A stretch of 64,000 nucleotides of DNA from Natrialba magadii ATCC 43099. GTDB lineage: Archaea > Halobacteriota > Halobacteria > Halobacteriales > Natrialbaceae. The notes under the pieces were generated by a model, which searched no databases, was not told the origin of the DNA, and saw only the letters and a list, made by a program, of their open reading frames with translations. This document shows positions 38,414 to 48,137 of the stretch, one piece after another; position 1 is the stretch's first letter; each line of letters opens with the position of its first letter. Location of the stretch: assembly GCF_000025625.1 (NCBI RefSeq), contig NC_013922.1:1674001-1738000 (forward strand). The letters are read 5' to 3'. A program made the translations under genes and the position numbers.

Positions 38414-39541
38414 ATGTCACTGGAGGGGCGATTCGACGACGACGCAGGCGTCGTCCGCGTCGGCCACGACGCACGCCAGCGCTACCACGACTCGCGCGGC
38501 TACGGCTACCCACTCGAGGGCAACGAAATCGCGCTCGCACCGGTCGAAGCCGCACACCTGCTCTATCGCGGCGACCTCGACGCGGTCGTCGAGCGGTCGA
38601 CCGGCGACCGCCTCGACTTTCAGGCCTTCGTCAACCGCGAACCCGGTACCGATTTCGGTGTTCGATTCCTCGTCTACGCGGATCTGCGCGAACGTGGCTT
38701 CTACCTCTCGCCCGCACGGGAACCGTGGATCGACGAGTCACTTCTGGATGCAGAACACGAACGGATCGACTTCGCCGTCTTCCCCCGCGGCAAAGGCCCC
38801 GGCGACGGCGAAGTCGAGCACGCGCTTCGCGTCATCGGCGAGCGAACCGACATCCCTGCAAGCGAACTCGCCGACGGTGTCCTCGCCGTCGTCGACGAGG
38901 AGAGCGAGATTACGTACTTCGACGTGAACGCGAGAGATCCGAGCGGCGGGACGGACACCGACCTCCCAAGCGAGGTCAACGCAACCCTCCTCGAGGACCG
39001 GGTGGTCCTCTGGGAGCCGCCGATCGACCTCTACGAGGACGCCTTCTACGGCCAGCCACTCGAGGGCCGCGAGTACGAGCGGCCGACGCTACAGTGTTCG
39101 CTGCTCGAGGCGGCCTACCTCGCCGAGCGAGGTGTGATCGACCTCGCGTTCGAAACGGTAGTCGAGCGCGGTCGTGAGGTCGAAGGGGAACGGTTCGACC
39201 GACGACTGCGGGTGTACACGGAACTGCGTGAGCGTGAAATCGTCCCCAAGACGGGCTACAAGTTCGGATCGGACTTCCGGACGTACGCGAACGTCGAGTC
39301 CGTCTCCGAGTTGAGCCACTCCGAGTTGCTGGTGCGTGTCCATCCAGACAGCCACGTCTTCGAACCGCGAGACCTCGCACTCGACGTGCGGTTAGCCCAC
39401 GGCGTCCGGAAGACGATGGTGTTCGCGCTCGTCGGTGAGTCGGACGGAGAAAGCGAGGGTGATATCGATGCTGATGCGACCGTCACTACCGACGCCAGCG
39501 AGCAGATCGAGTGGTGGTCACTCGAGCGACTCACTCCCTGA
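38414..39541 (+). CDS. endA: tRNA-splicing endonuclease (fused two-repeat type)
   Basis: Cuts introns from pre-tRNAs and rRNA processing stems at bulge-helix-bulge sites. 375 residues in two repeats: an N-terminal degenerate half (about 1-165) and a catalytic C-terminal half with TGYKFGSDFRTY (Tyr291), LSHSELLV (His302) and GVRKTMVFA (Lys333). This fused form works as a homodimer in haloarchaea. The 35-residue acidic insert near the C-terminus (GESDGESEGDIDADATVTTD) is an odd extra. The processing stems around the rrn genes in this window would be substrates. Confidence 0.93.
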   Translation: MSLEGRFDDDAGVVRVGHDARQRYHDSRGYGYPLEGNEIALAPVEAAHLLYRGDLDAVVERSTGDRLDFQAFVNREPGTDFGVRFLVYADLRERGFYLSPAREPWIDESLLDAEHERIDFAVFPRGKGPGDGEVEHALRVIGERTDIPASELADGVLAVVDEESEITYFDVNARDPSGGTDTDLPSEVNATLLEDRVVLWEPPIDLYEDAFYGQPLEGREYERPTLQCSLLEAAYLAERGVIDLAFETVVERGREVEGERFDRRLRVYTELREREIVPKTGYKFGSDFRTYANVESVSELSHSELLVRVHPDSHVFEPRDLALDVRLAHGVRKTMVFALVGESDGESEGDIDADATVTTDASEQIEWWSLERLTP

Positions 39542-39630
39542 AATCATCATCACGGTGACTTTTCTGCCCAGTTACGTCAGTCCTCTCTCAAACGGAACCA
39601 TGAAAGTCCCGCCATACGATAGGTTCAGCC

Positions 39631-40800
39631 ATGCAACTCGAGGTGATCGGGATCGGTGGCGCGGGCTGTCGGATCGCCGACGCGATCCACACCACGGAGC
39701 CGTCTGAACAGCCGTTTCTCTGCGATACGTTCGCGTTCGATACAGACACGCTCAGTCTGGAGGCACTCGAGTCGATCCCGGACGAGCACCGCCATCGGTA
39801 CGGTGCGGAGATCGAGAACGGACTCAACGGAAATCTCCAGCGCGGCGAAACCATCGGTGAGGAGCACGTCGACGAGCTGAGCCGGCAACTCGACGAGGCG
39901 ACGCCGTCGGCCGCGGACGCCTTCCTCGTCGCCGTCGGTCTCGGGGGTGCAACCGGCGGTGGCACCGCGCCCGCGCTCGTCGCGAACCTCCAGACGCTGT
40001 ACGACGCGCCGGTGTACGTCCTGGCGACGCTGCCGGCGGACCGCGAGCGGCTGCCGGACGGCGATCCGTCGGTTCCGAGTGACGATACACGCGCGTCCGG
40101 TGCAGACGCCGACGGCGCGACGCGGCCGATGGCTGCACAGAACGCAGTGCGAACGCTCTCGCGACTGGACGGCCTCGCGAACGCAATCTTCTGTTTCGAC
40201 ACCGAACCGTGGCTTCGAACTGGAGAGGAACTGGTCGACGGCCGCGACCGACTCAACCGTGAAATCGCCACGCGCATCGAGGCGTTCTTCGGCTCGACAG
40301 CACAAACCACCGACGGCGCACCGAAGGCTGAAAGCGTCGTCGACGCGAACGACGTCTCGCGCATTCTCGGCAACGAAACCGCGCTCGTCTCGCTGGGCTA
40401 CGGCGCACAGCAGGTCGACGCCAGCGACTCGGGACCGCTGCTCGGAATCGACCTCGGAATTGGCCCCTTCAGTTCAAGCGCGGAGGTCGAAACCAGCGCC
40501 GCCGTCAGCGCCGTCGAGACGGCCGTCGGGAAGGCGATTCGAGGAAAGCTGACACTCGAGTGCGACCGACCGAACGCCGAGCGGGCGCTGCTGATCGTCG
40601 GCGGCCCGCCGGCGTGGCTCAATCAGACGGCAGTCGCCGACGGCCGACGGGCACTCGAGTCGGCGACGGAATCGACGGAGACGCTGGGTGGGGATTCGCC
40701 GCGACCGGGAAGCGACGAAGTGTTCGCGCTTGCGGTGTTTGCGGGAATCGAACCGGTGGAGCGCCTCGAAGCGTTGCGAGCGGCAGGCGAGACACGCTGA
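39631..40800 (+). CDS. Divergent tubulin/FtsZ-superfamily protein
   Basis: 389 residues. GIGGAGCR (7-14) is the nucleotide-binding start of FtsZ-like proteins, and GGATGGGTAPALV (105-117) is the tubulin signature. The synergy-loop region and C-terminus are divergent from both FtsZ1/2 and CetZ. It therefore fits the non-canonical FtsZ-like families of haloarchaea; GTP binding is likely, filament formation uncertain. The gene is single, 90 bp after endA. A 40-residue disordered insert (DGDPSVPSDDTRASGADADG) is inside the GTPase domain. Confidence 0.83.
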   Translation: MQLEVIGIGGAGCRIADAIHTTEPSEQPFLCDTFAFDTDTLSLEALESIPDEHRHRYGAEIENGLNGNLQRGETIGEEHVDELSRQLDEATPSAADAFLVAVGLGGATGGGTAPALVANLQTLYDAPVYVLATLPADRERLPDGDPSVPSDDTRASGADADGATRPMAAQNAVRTLSRLDGLANAIFCFDTEPWLRTGEELVDGRDRLNREIATRIEAFFGSTAQTTDGAPKAESVVDANDVSRILGNETALVSLGYGAQQVDASDSGPLLGIDLGIGPFSSSAEVETSAAVSAVETAVGKAIRGKLTLECDRPNAERALLIVGGPPAWLNQTAVADGRRALESATESTETLGGDSPRPGSDEVFALAVFAGIEPVERLEALRAAGETR

Positions 40801-40997
40801 GCGGCCGGGGAAGGGGCGTACCAACGGAACGGCCAAAAGGAGCGCAAACAGCGAGTGAGTGAGGCCAGGGCCACAGCCGCGACAACTGTCAGATGGCGGT
40901 CGGCTGAGGCTGTATGAATATTTTGGCCGCTCATGTGTCATCTGTCCATACGTTTATAATAGCCCACTCAATATGTCACGTCGAACGGAACGTTTGG

Positions 40998-43718
40998 ATG
41001 GGGTCAGGATCGGCAACCGAGACGGGCGGGGTAGCGAATCGCGAGTCAGAACCATCAGCCGGCAGGGTTGGGGACGTGGGCGAGAGTAGGGATGGTGACA
41101 AGGGTGAGGATGGAGACCCAGGGCCGGCCGAACGGCCGGACTGGGGGCAGTTTCTTCTGGTCTCTCTCGCCGTGCTAGCACTTACACTCGCCGCACTCAC
41201 CGTCCCCGCACTCGGTGGCGTCGCGGGGACGCCGGGCGATGGGAGCGGCGATCTGTTCCCCGATGAAGTGGCAGAACTCGAAGACGGGGACGGAGAGCCG
41301 GACTCGGAAGAAGATTCGAATGGGGATGCAGAGACAGAGACGGCTACTGAAGAGCGAGAGGAACAAGATCAAGACCAGGAGCAGGGGCAGGAGTCGGAAC
41401 ACGGGCAGGAGGGACAGGAACAGGAGTCGGAACACGGGCAGGAGCAAGACGATGCGCCCGACGCCGAGAGCGACCCTGAGAGCGGAGAGATCGACGAGGA
41501 CAACGATAGAGACGGCGAGCAGAACGACGATGCGCCCGACGAGATCGAAGATCACGAACAGGTCGACCCTGACGAAGAGTCGACTGACGAGTCTGGTGCG
41601 AACGAGCCAGAACACGGTGACGAGGAGCCGGATTCAGAAATCGACGCTGACGATGCGATCGCCGAAGAGTCGGATGCGGACAGCGAAATCGAGGGAGGCG
41701 ATACCGAGGCCGAACAGGTCGAGGAGGGCGAAGAGGGCGAAGAGGGCGAAGAGGGCGAAGAGGGCGAGCAAGACGAGCAAGACGAGTCAGACGAAGAAAC
41801 GGACGAGCACACCGAAACCGACAGCGGCTACGACATCGCGTTCAACGAGTCGCCGACGCCCGGCAGCGTTGTCGAGGTAACCGTCACCGAAAACGGTGAG
41901 ACGCGCGAGAACGCGGGCGTCACCTTCAACGGGGTGCCGGTCGGCGAAACAGACGCCGACGGAACGGTAACTGGAACGGTCCCATTTACGGACACGCTGA
42001 CGGTCACAATCGATCCGGCGGACGCAGCCGCTGAATCGACGACCGAGCCGTCGATCCGTGGCCCAGTCGGCGGCCCAGTCGGGGCACCGGTCCACTTCTA
42101 CGGCGGGAGTGGAGCAGTTCCGGCGTCCGATCACGACGAGACAGGTTCTGCCAGCGATGACGACAACGACGGTGAGGGAGACAGCGAAACCGCCGAGCGA
42201 GAGCCGGAAACCGAACGGACCGTCGAGATGGACGCCGAAACCGAACTCACGCTCGACCGTGAAACGCCGATGGACCCCGAGGACGCCGTGCTTGCCGGGA
42301 CGAACGCCACGGTGACGGCGACTGTTGCGGAGAATCCGATTCCGGACGGTACGGTGCTCATCGACGGCGAGGAAGTCGCGACGACAGATGCGACCGGAAC
42401 TGCACAGCTCACCGTTCCCGAGACGACCGGAGAGATGGCGATCGCCGTCGAGCGTGACGAGATTCGTGCCGAACGAGAGTTTGCGGTCTACGGTCTCGCC
42501 GTTGACGTGACAGAGCGGATCCCGCTACCCGGCCGAACCGTGACCGCCGACGTCTCCTACACGGGGCCACCGGTAGAAGACGCTACCAACGACGATTCAG
42601 CGGCGAACGAGAGCACGAGTGAAACACCCGACGCAACCGCTAACGCGACGGTGTTCCTCGATGGAACCGCCGTCAGCGAGACCGGAGCGGACGGAACTAG
42701 CTCGGTCAGACTACCCCTCGCGAACGAGGCCACGCTCGGCGCAGCGGTCGGCGAATCCACGGCAGAAACGACCGTCAGCGGACTCTATCGAAACGCCGCG
42801 CTCGTCGCACTCGGTGTGCTCACCCTCGTGACCGCACTCGGCTGGCTCCTCGTTCGCCGGTTCGGACTCTCGAGAAAGAGCGTTCGATCGATCCCGTCGC
42901 TCATCCGGCGTGCGGTCCGCCGTGCGGGCACGCTGGCACAGTTGATCGGTCGAAAGGGAGTCGAAGCGGTTGTCCGACTCGCGCGCAGCCTCGAGCGGGC
43001 GGGTACCTGGCTCGCCGAGCGCGGTCGGGAGGCGATAGCGGCAACGCGACGCGCGGGGCGCTGGCTGCTCGCACTGCCCGGCGAACTCGCAAAGCGAGGG
43101 TTCGCCGCACTGGCGGCGATACACCCCACACGGCTCGTCAGCACTCTCCTCGCATTGCTGCGGTCGTTCGGAAAGTCGTCCCGTGAACGGGTATCGTCGA
43201 TGACCGGATCGGCACAGACGGATACCGCAGCGGCCGGCTCAACGAGTGACCCCGATCAGTCCGTTCGCACACTGCGAACACTCTGGCACGAGTTCATCCG
43301 CGCGGTTCGTCCGCCACGGATTCGAACGAAGACGCCCGGCGAAATTGGGCGCTACGCGGTCGACAAAGGGTTCCCAGAGCCACCGGTTCGAACTGTCGTC
43401 GACGCGTTCCGGGATGCAGAGTATGGCGAATCCTCGCCAACGGAGACGCGACTCGAGTCGGTCGAGCGTGCGGTCGGGTCGGTGACCGAGCCGGAGTCGG
43501 AAGCGAGAGTGGATGGACAGTCAGCAGACAACACCGAAGTCTCGGACGCAGACCGTGTGAAATCCCGCGACGACACAGCAGTTGACGAGGATCTACTCCC
43601 TGGAAACCAGGGAGACTCCACAACGGAGAACGAGACGAACCAGTCCGACGGGCCATCGCCGGCGAACAACCCCACGTCAGCGGACGAATCAGCTAACGGA
43701 CACGGAGGGCCACAATGA
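40998..43718 (+). CDS. DUF4129-domain membrane protein with a long acidic repeat region
   Basis: 906 residues. One transmembrane helix at about 50-72, an extracytoplasmic Glu/Asp/Gln-rich tract (about 85-280, including EEGEEGEEGEEGEEGE made of 9-bp repeats), then two or three immunoglobulin-like beta domains (SPTPGSVVEVTVTENGETRE; DGTVLIDGEEVATTDATG), a second transmembrane helix near residue 625-645 and a cytoplasmic part ending in the DUF4129 domain (TPGEIGRYAVDKGFPEPPVR). The ATG at 40998 follows TTTATAATA (40952) by about 45 bp; an in-frame ATG at 40914 would lie upstream of that box. First gene of the DUF4129-DUF7269-DUF58-DUF7519 operon. Confidence 0.82.
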   Translation: MGSGSATETGGVANRESEPSAGRVGDVGESRDGDKGEDGDPGPAERPDWGQFLLVSLAVLALTLAALTVPALGGVAGTPGDGSGDLFPDEVAELEDGDGEPDSEEDSNGDAETETATEEREEQDQDQEQGQESEHGQEGQEQESEHGQEQDDAPDAESDPESGEIDEDNDRDGEQNDDAPDEIEDHEQVDPDEESTDESGANEPEHGDEEPDSEIDADDAIAEESDADSEIEGGDTEAEQVEEGEEGEEGEEGEEGEQDEQDESDEETDEHTETDSGYDIAFNESPTPGSVVEVTVTENGETRENAGVTFNGVPVGETDADGTVTGTVPFTDTLTVTIDPADAAAESTTEPSIRGPVGGPVGAPVHFYGGSGAVPASDHDETGSASDDDNDGEGDSETAEREPETERTVEMDAETELTLDRETPMDPEDAVLAGTNATVTATVAENPIPDGTVLIDGEEVATTDATGTAQLTVPETTGEMAIAVERDEIRAEREFAVYGLAVDVTERIPLPGRTVTADVSYTGPPVEDATNDDSAANESTSETPDATANATVFLDGTAVSETGADGTSSVRLPLANEATLGAAVGESTAETTVSGLYRNAALVALGVLTLVTALGWLLVRRFGLSRKSVRSIPSLIRRAVRRAGTLAQLIGRKGVEAVVRLARSLERAGTWLAERGREAIAATRRAGRWLLALPGELAKRGFAALAAIHPTRLVSTLLALLRSFGKSSRERVSSMTGSAQTDTAAAGSTSDPDQSVRTLRTLWHEFIRAVRPPRIRTKTPGEIGRYAVDKGFPEPPVRTVVDAFRDAEYGESSPTETRLESVERAVGSVTEPESEARVDGQSADNTEVSDADRVKSRDDTAVDEDLLPGNQGDSTTENETNQSDGPSPANNPTSADESANGHGGPQ

Positions 43719-44701
43719 GTAACCGATCGATCTGGAACGTTCTTCTCGGACTGTTCGCGGCCTGTACACTCGCATTTGGGGCCGTACTTGCGATTACGCC
43801 GGAGTCGCTTCCGACGCCGGTACTCGAGCAACTCACCGACATCGAGCAGGCGAGCGACCCGCAAGACGTGATTATGGCCATCAGCGGAGTCGTCGGACTG
43901 TTCGCACTGTGGCGAACGTACTTCTCGGGCGCGACGGGCGCGGATTCGGTGGACGGTTCCAGGCCACCACAGAGGGACGAACGAAGCACACGTCCCGCGG
44001 AGACAGGACCCGCTCACACACGGAGCCACTCGTCCCAGAATCGCCAGCCTGACCCCGAACCGCGAACCAGACACATTGTTGGCGGTGAGACGACGGCACG
44101 TGTCGAGCAGACGCTTCACGCACTCAGACGCGGCCACAAGCGACCAGAGCAGACGGACGCAATCGTCGACGACCTCCGCCAGTCCGTGCGGACGATCGAA
44201 GCGGCACAGGGCTGCGCCGAACACGCCGACGAGCGAATTCGACGCGGCGAGTGGACCGACGATCAGATCGCGGCGACGTTCCTTGGTGACGCCACTGCGG
44301 GTCGACTCTCGATCTGGCACCGACTGCGTCGATGGCTGTTCCCCGGCCGAACGTTCGAACGGCGACTCGAACGAACCGTCGACGAAATCGAACGATACGC
44401 ACTCGAGTTCGATCCGGCCGAGATGTCGCCTGCGGATAGCGAGGGCGGTGAGGAGGAGTCAGGGGCGAAAGACGATTCGGACGGGACAGACGTGATGGGT
44501 GAAACGGATGAAACGGATGAAACGGATGAAACGGACGTAACAGACGAAACAGACGATTCGGACAGCACAGGCAGCACAGACGACGGCGATGGGACCGAGG
44601 ACGCGGCCGGAGATGGGAACGAGAACGGAAACGGTGACAACGCGGGCAGCAACAACGAGTCCGAATCTGCCGCAGAACGGACGGAGGTGACCCATGCATA
44701 G
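43715..44701 (+). CDS. DUF7269-like membrane protein of the MoxR cluster
   Basis: 328 residues: two transmembrane helices (about 7-27 and 51-67), a conserved helical cytoplasmic part (RVEQTLHALRRGHKRPEQTD to RRTFERRLERTVDEIERYA-like sequence, about 127-225) and a 95-residue acidic tail with a threefold DETDET pattern from 9-bp repeats. It starts inside the stop of the DUF4129 gene (ATGA) and overlaps the DUF58 gene. Family number is from memory. Confidence 0.75.
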   Translation: MSNRSIWNVLLGLFAACTLAFGAVLAITPESLPTPVLEQLTDIEQASDPQDVIMAISGVVGLFALWRTYFSGATGADSVDGSRPPQRDERSTRPAETGPAHTRSHSSQNRQPDPEPRTRHIVGGETTARVEQTLHALRRGHKRPEQTDAIVDDLRQSVRTIEAAQGCAEHADERIRRGEWTDDQIAATFLGDATAGRLSIWHRLRRWLFPGRTFERRLERTVDEIERYALEFDPAEMSPADSEGGEEESGAKDDSDGTDVMGETDETDETDETDVTDETDDSDSTGSTDDGDGTEDAAGDGNENGNGDNAGSNNESESAAERTEVTHA

Positions 44702-46157
44702 AGTCCCGCGCTGGCACTCCGGCGTCGTCGCTGCCATCGCACTCGTCGCCACCGGCGTGCTGTTTGGCTCGGCTGCGCTCTTGCTCGCTGCAGTGGTTCC
44801 CGTGAGCTACCTCGGCTACGCTGCGCTTTCGTCTGTTCCCGACCCGGACGCTGTGCTCACCATCCAGCGTGACTGTACACCCCGAACACCGCTCCCCGGC
44901 GAGCGCGTCGAGGTGACACTCACCGTCCGAAACGAGGGTGAGCGAACGCTCCCCGACGTCCGACTCGTCGACGGAGTGCCGCCGGAGCTCGACGTCGTCG
45001 ACAGCAGTGCGCAGACCGCGACGACGCTCCGTCCCGGAGAGGACACCGAACTCACCTACACACTTCGTCCGCGTCGCGGCAGCTACACCTTCGAGGGCTG
45101 CTGGGTCCGCCTCCGAAGCCTGAGCGCGACTGCTGTCGCGACCGGTTCCGTGGACGCCACTGGTGAGGCGGTACTCGAGTGCTCGGTGCCGCTCGATGGG
45201 GTGCCGATCCACCGCGAGACGATTCCGTTCGTCGGTGCGGTGGCGAGCGACAGCGGTGGCGCGGGCTACGAGTTCCACTCGACGCGAGAGTACCAGCAGG
45301 GAGACCCGCTGAGTCGGATCGACTGGCGGCGGTACGCCCGGACGGGTGAGTTGGGGACGGTTCGCTACCGCGAGCAGGAGTCAGCGAAGATCGTGCTCGT
45401 GCTCGACGGACGGCCGGAGTCGGCCGTCGCAGCAGCCGAGGGACATCCCGACGGAGTCACGCTCTCGGCGTACGCGGGAGTCGTTTCGACGGCAGCGCTG
45501 ACCGAGGAAAACCACAGCGTCGGTGTCGTCGGACTCGGCGTTCGGGCGGAGACACCAGGGGTCTACACCGGTCCGCCGGCGTACGTCGAGCCCGGAACGG
45601 GGGCCGATGTCGGCGGCCGAATCGCCCGGGTCTGTGATACTGTCGCCGCGCAGGGAGCCGGTGGTAGAGTTTCGGCGAGAGAGTCAGAGGCAGGTGGTAC
45701 TGGTACTGACCCCGAGGCAGGGACAGGCCCACAGGCACAGGGGCGGGGACAGCGACAGGCTCGAGCCGACGGGTATGGAGCCGCCGCGAGGAGCGCGACG
45801 GTGGGTGGGACGGCCGCACCAGGCGGACCGACATCCACGAGCGGCCGGTCGCCGACACAGGTCGCCGATCATCTCGCGACACTGCTCCCGTCCGACGCCC
45901 AGCTCGTGGTCTGTACGCCGGCCGTCGACGACGAAATCGTCGACCTCGCGGCGGCGCTTCGGCGGCGCGGCTACCGGCTTTCGGTCGTCTCACCGGATGT
46001 AACAACTCGGGACGAGATCGGCGCGCGGCTGGCGGCCGTCCGTCGAAATGCGCGCCTCGAACACCTTCGACGAACCGACATCCCCGTCGCAGATTGGGAT
46101 CCGGAGCAACCACTCACAGCGGCGCTCGGCCGCGCGTTCGACGAGGTGATCCGCTGA
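44694..46157 (+). CDS. DUF58-domain protein
   Basis: 487 residues. Two N-terminal transmembrane helices (about 10-45), a beta-rich region with RVEVTLTVRNEGERTLPDVR, and the DUF58 signature STREYQQGDPLSRIDWRRYA (about 197-216) followed by a von Willebrand-like domain. The C-terminal half has a Gly/Gln/Arg-rich insert (about 320-385). DUF58 proteins work with MoxR ATPases in assembling or activating membrane or secreted complexes. Both ends overlap neighbouring genes. Confidence 0.85.
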   Translation: MHRVPRWHSGVVAAIALVATGVLFGSAALLLAAVVPVSYLGYAALSSVPDPDAVLTIQRDCTPRTPLPGERVEVTLTVRNEGERTLPDVRLVDGVPPELDVVDSSAQTATTLRPGEDTELTYTLRPRRGSYTFEGCWVRLRSLSATAVATGSVDATGEAVLECSVPLDGVPIHRETIPFVGAVASDSGGAGYEFHSTREYQQGDPLSRIDWRRYARTGELGTVRYREQESAKIVLVLDGRPESAVAAAEGHPDGVTLSAYAGVVSTAALTEENHSVGVVGLGVRAETPGVYTGPPAYVEPGTGADVGGRIARVCDTVAAQGAGGRVSARESEAGGTGTDPEAGTGPQAQGRGQRQARADGYGAAARSATVGGTAAPGGPTSTSGRSPTQVADHLATLLPSDAQLVVCTPAVDDEIVDLAAALRRRGYRLSVVSPDVTTRDEIGARLAAVRRNARLEHLRRTDIPVADWDPEQPLTAALGRAFDEVIR

Positions 46158-48115
46158 TGGCGACCGACCGAGCACCCGAGCACAAGCACAAACACGAACG
46201 ACGTGGACGGCAGTCGCCAGAGACCAGCACCGAGATGCGCAGTACAGGGCCGGTCGGCTCCAGCCGAGAGAGCGAAACAGTCAGTGCACCAACAACGTCA
46301 GCAGTCGCAATGGCTGCGGTCCTCACCGGTTCGCTCGTCCTCGCAGTCGATCTCGGCCTCGTCCGTCCGACACTTCTCGCGATCGTCAGCGGTGCGATTC
46401 TGACGGCGACCGTGACGGCAACGAAGCGTCGAACGCCGGGCGGGCGCGCCGTCGGGAGCATCCTCGCCGTGTTCGCCGCGCTCGGACTCGCAGGCGCACT
46501 CGGGCTCACCCTCGCGACGAGCGGCGATCCAATGGCACTCGAGACGCGCTATCACGCCGGCGTCGTTCTCGCGATTGCGGCGGCCGCCTTCGGTGCTACG
46601 GCCACAGTGACGGGTGCGGTCGGCAACAGGGCAGTCCGCTCGGCGCTGCCAGTCGTCCTGGTCACGCCGTTCCCTATCGCACTCGTCGCAGCCGCGTACT
46701 TCGACCCGCTGCGAGAGGTCCTTCCCGGCGTTCCCGAAGTGGGAGAGGGGTGGTCGAGCACGGAACTGCTTGACTCGCTCCTCTGGCCCGACGAACTGGC
46801 CGCGGGCGTGTTGAGTTTCGCTGCGTTGCTCATCGGGTTGTTGTGGCTGACGACGGTCATCGTGCCGCGGCTGCCGATCGTCGAATTGCTGCCACGAGAT
46901 CGACGGGCGGCCGCGGAACAGCAGATCGACCGACTCACGTCGTGGACCGGCACGATCGGATTCCTGCTGTTCATGGGAACCGTCATCGCGAGCGGAGTCG
47001 CACTCCACGCACGGGAGGAGGAAGCGACGTACGCCGTCGAGGCGTACGACTACCTCGAGGCGACGGTGATTCCGGTCGCCATGCATCCTGTTGCTCGGTT
47101 CGTCGTCCTCGGTGGAATCGCGGCGCTCTGTGCGGCCGCACTCCTCTCCCGGTTGCCCGACCTCCACCGGCTCCGTCGCAGCCGCATGCTCCGACTGGTC
47201 CCGGTGTTCACCGGTGGTGTACTGGTCGCAGCGCTCGTCGCAGTCAGCTATCCCTCGGCGTTCGACCGCTGGATTCGACCGGAACTCGAGTCCATGGCTG
47301 CGGCGGGCGACGGGGTTCCGCTGCCGGGTGGAGTTGGAACGATCCCACCAGATGAACTGCTCAGCGTCGGCTCGCCGCCGGAGGGGATCGCGATTGCCGC
47401 CGTCGCGATGATCGGCGTCATCGGCACGATCAGCGCGCTGGTGTGTTGCATCTGGCTGCTCGGCTCCCTGCAGTTGCTCTCGGACCGCGGTGCGCCCGGC
47501 ACGCTCGCGGCCAGCGCGCTCGTCGCGGGTGCGATTATCGCAGCGATCACCGGTGCCTCGACGCTCGTAGTCGGGGCTGTCGTCGTGTGTGCAATCGTCG
47601 CCTGGGACGCCAGTCTCTACGGCGTCTCGGTGACCGAGGAACTCGGCCGCGGCGTCGACGCCCGTCGACCCGCGTTGACGCACGCGATTGGTTCAGCGCT
47701 GGTCGGCGCAGTTGGAATTGCAATCGCGCTTGGCCTCGTCGAGCTCGGAGGGCGGCTCACGGTCAGAAGCGGCGTGACGGTCGTCATCGCACTTATTGTG
47801 GCGCTGCTCGCGATGTTCATCGTGCTCAAGCGCCGCGCAGTGGCATCGGCTTCGAATTCGAGCGCGAGCGAGATTTCCCGGCTTCCCGTCGCGGCCGGGA
47901 CGATGCCTGGCGTCAACCACGAGGAAGTCCGGGCACTCCGGTCGGCTGGCTTCGAAACGATTGGAGACGTCCAGACTGCAACGCGGGCCGAACTCGCCGA
48001 TGTCGACGGACTGGACGGCGAGACGGTGGAAGCGCTGACGGGGACGATGAGCACTGCTGGCACCACCAGCGGTAACAACGACAGCAACGACCAGCACAAG
48101 AGACGAACACAGTAG
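46157..48115 (+). CDS. DUF7519-like multispanning membrane protein
   Basis: 652 residues with about 14 predicted transmembrane segments and a C-terminal helix-hairpin-helix-like part (LRSAGFETIGDVQTATRAEL) in the last 70 residues. The start ATG overlaps the DUF58 stop (TGATG). This protein is the standard last partner of the haloarchaeal DUF58 operon; function unknown. Family number is from memory. Confidence 0.78.
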   Translation: MATDRAPEHKHKHERRGRQSPETSTEMRSTGPVGSSRESETVSAPTTSAVAMAAVLTGSLVLAVDLGLVRPTLLAIVSGAILTATVTATKRRTPGGRAVGSILAVFAALGLAGALGLTLATSGDPMALETRYHAGVVLAIAAAAFGATATVTGAVGNRAVRSALPVVLVTPFPIALVAAAYFDPLREVLPGVPEVGEGWSSTELLDSLLWPDELAAGVLSFAALLIGLLWLTTVIVPRLPIVELLPRDRRAAAEQQIDRLTSWTGTIGFLLFMGTVIASGVALHAREEEATYAVEAYDYLEATVIPVAMHPVARFVVLGGIAALCAAALLSRLPDLHRLRRSRMLRLVPVFTGGVLVAALVAVSYPSAFDRWIRPELESMAAAGDGVPLPGGVGTIPPDELLSVGSPPEGIAIAAVAMIGVIGTISALVCCIWLLGSLQLLSDRGAPGTLAASALVAGAIIAAITGASTLVVGAVVVCAIVAWDASLYGVSVTEELGRGVDARRPALTHAIGSALVGAVGIAIALGLVELGGRLTVRSGVTVVIALIVALLAMFIVLKRRAVASASNSSASEISRLPVAAGTMPGVNHEEVRALRSAGFETIGDVQTATRAELADVDGLDGETVEALTGTMSTAGTTSGNNDSNDQHKRRTQ

Positions 48116-48137
48116 CGCCGACGAAACGCCACGCCGA

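Noticed and set aside
46298-47683. 461-codon minus-strand frame inside the DUF7519 gene
   Set aside because: Arg/Glu/Asp-rich low-complexity translation, antisense to a multispanning membrane protein.
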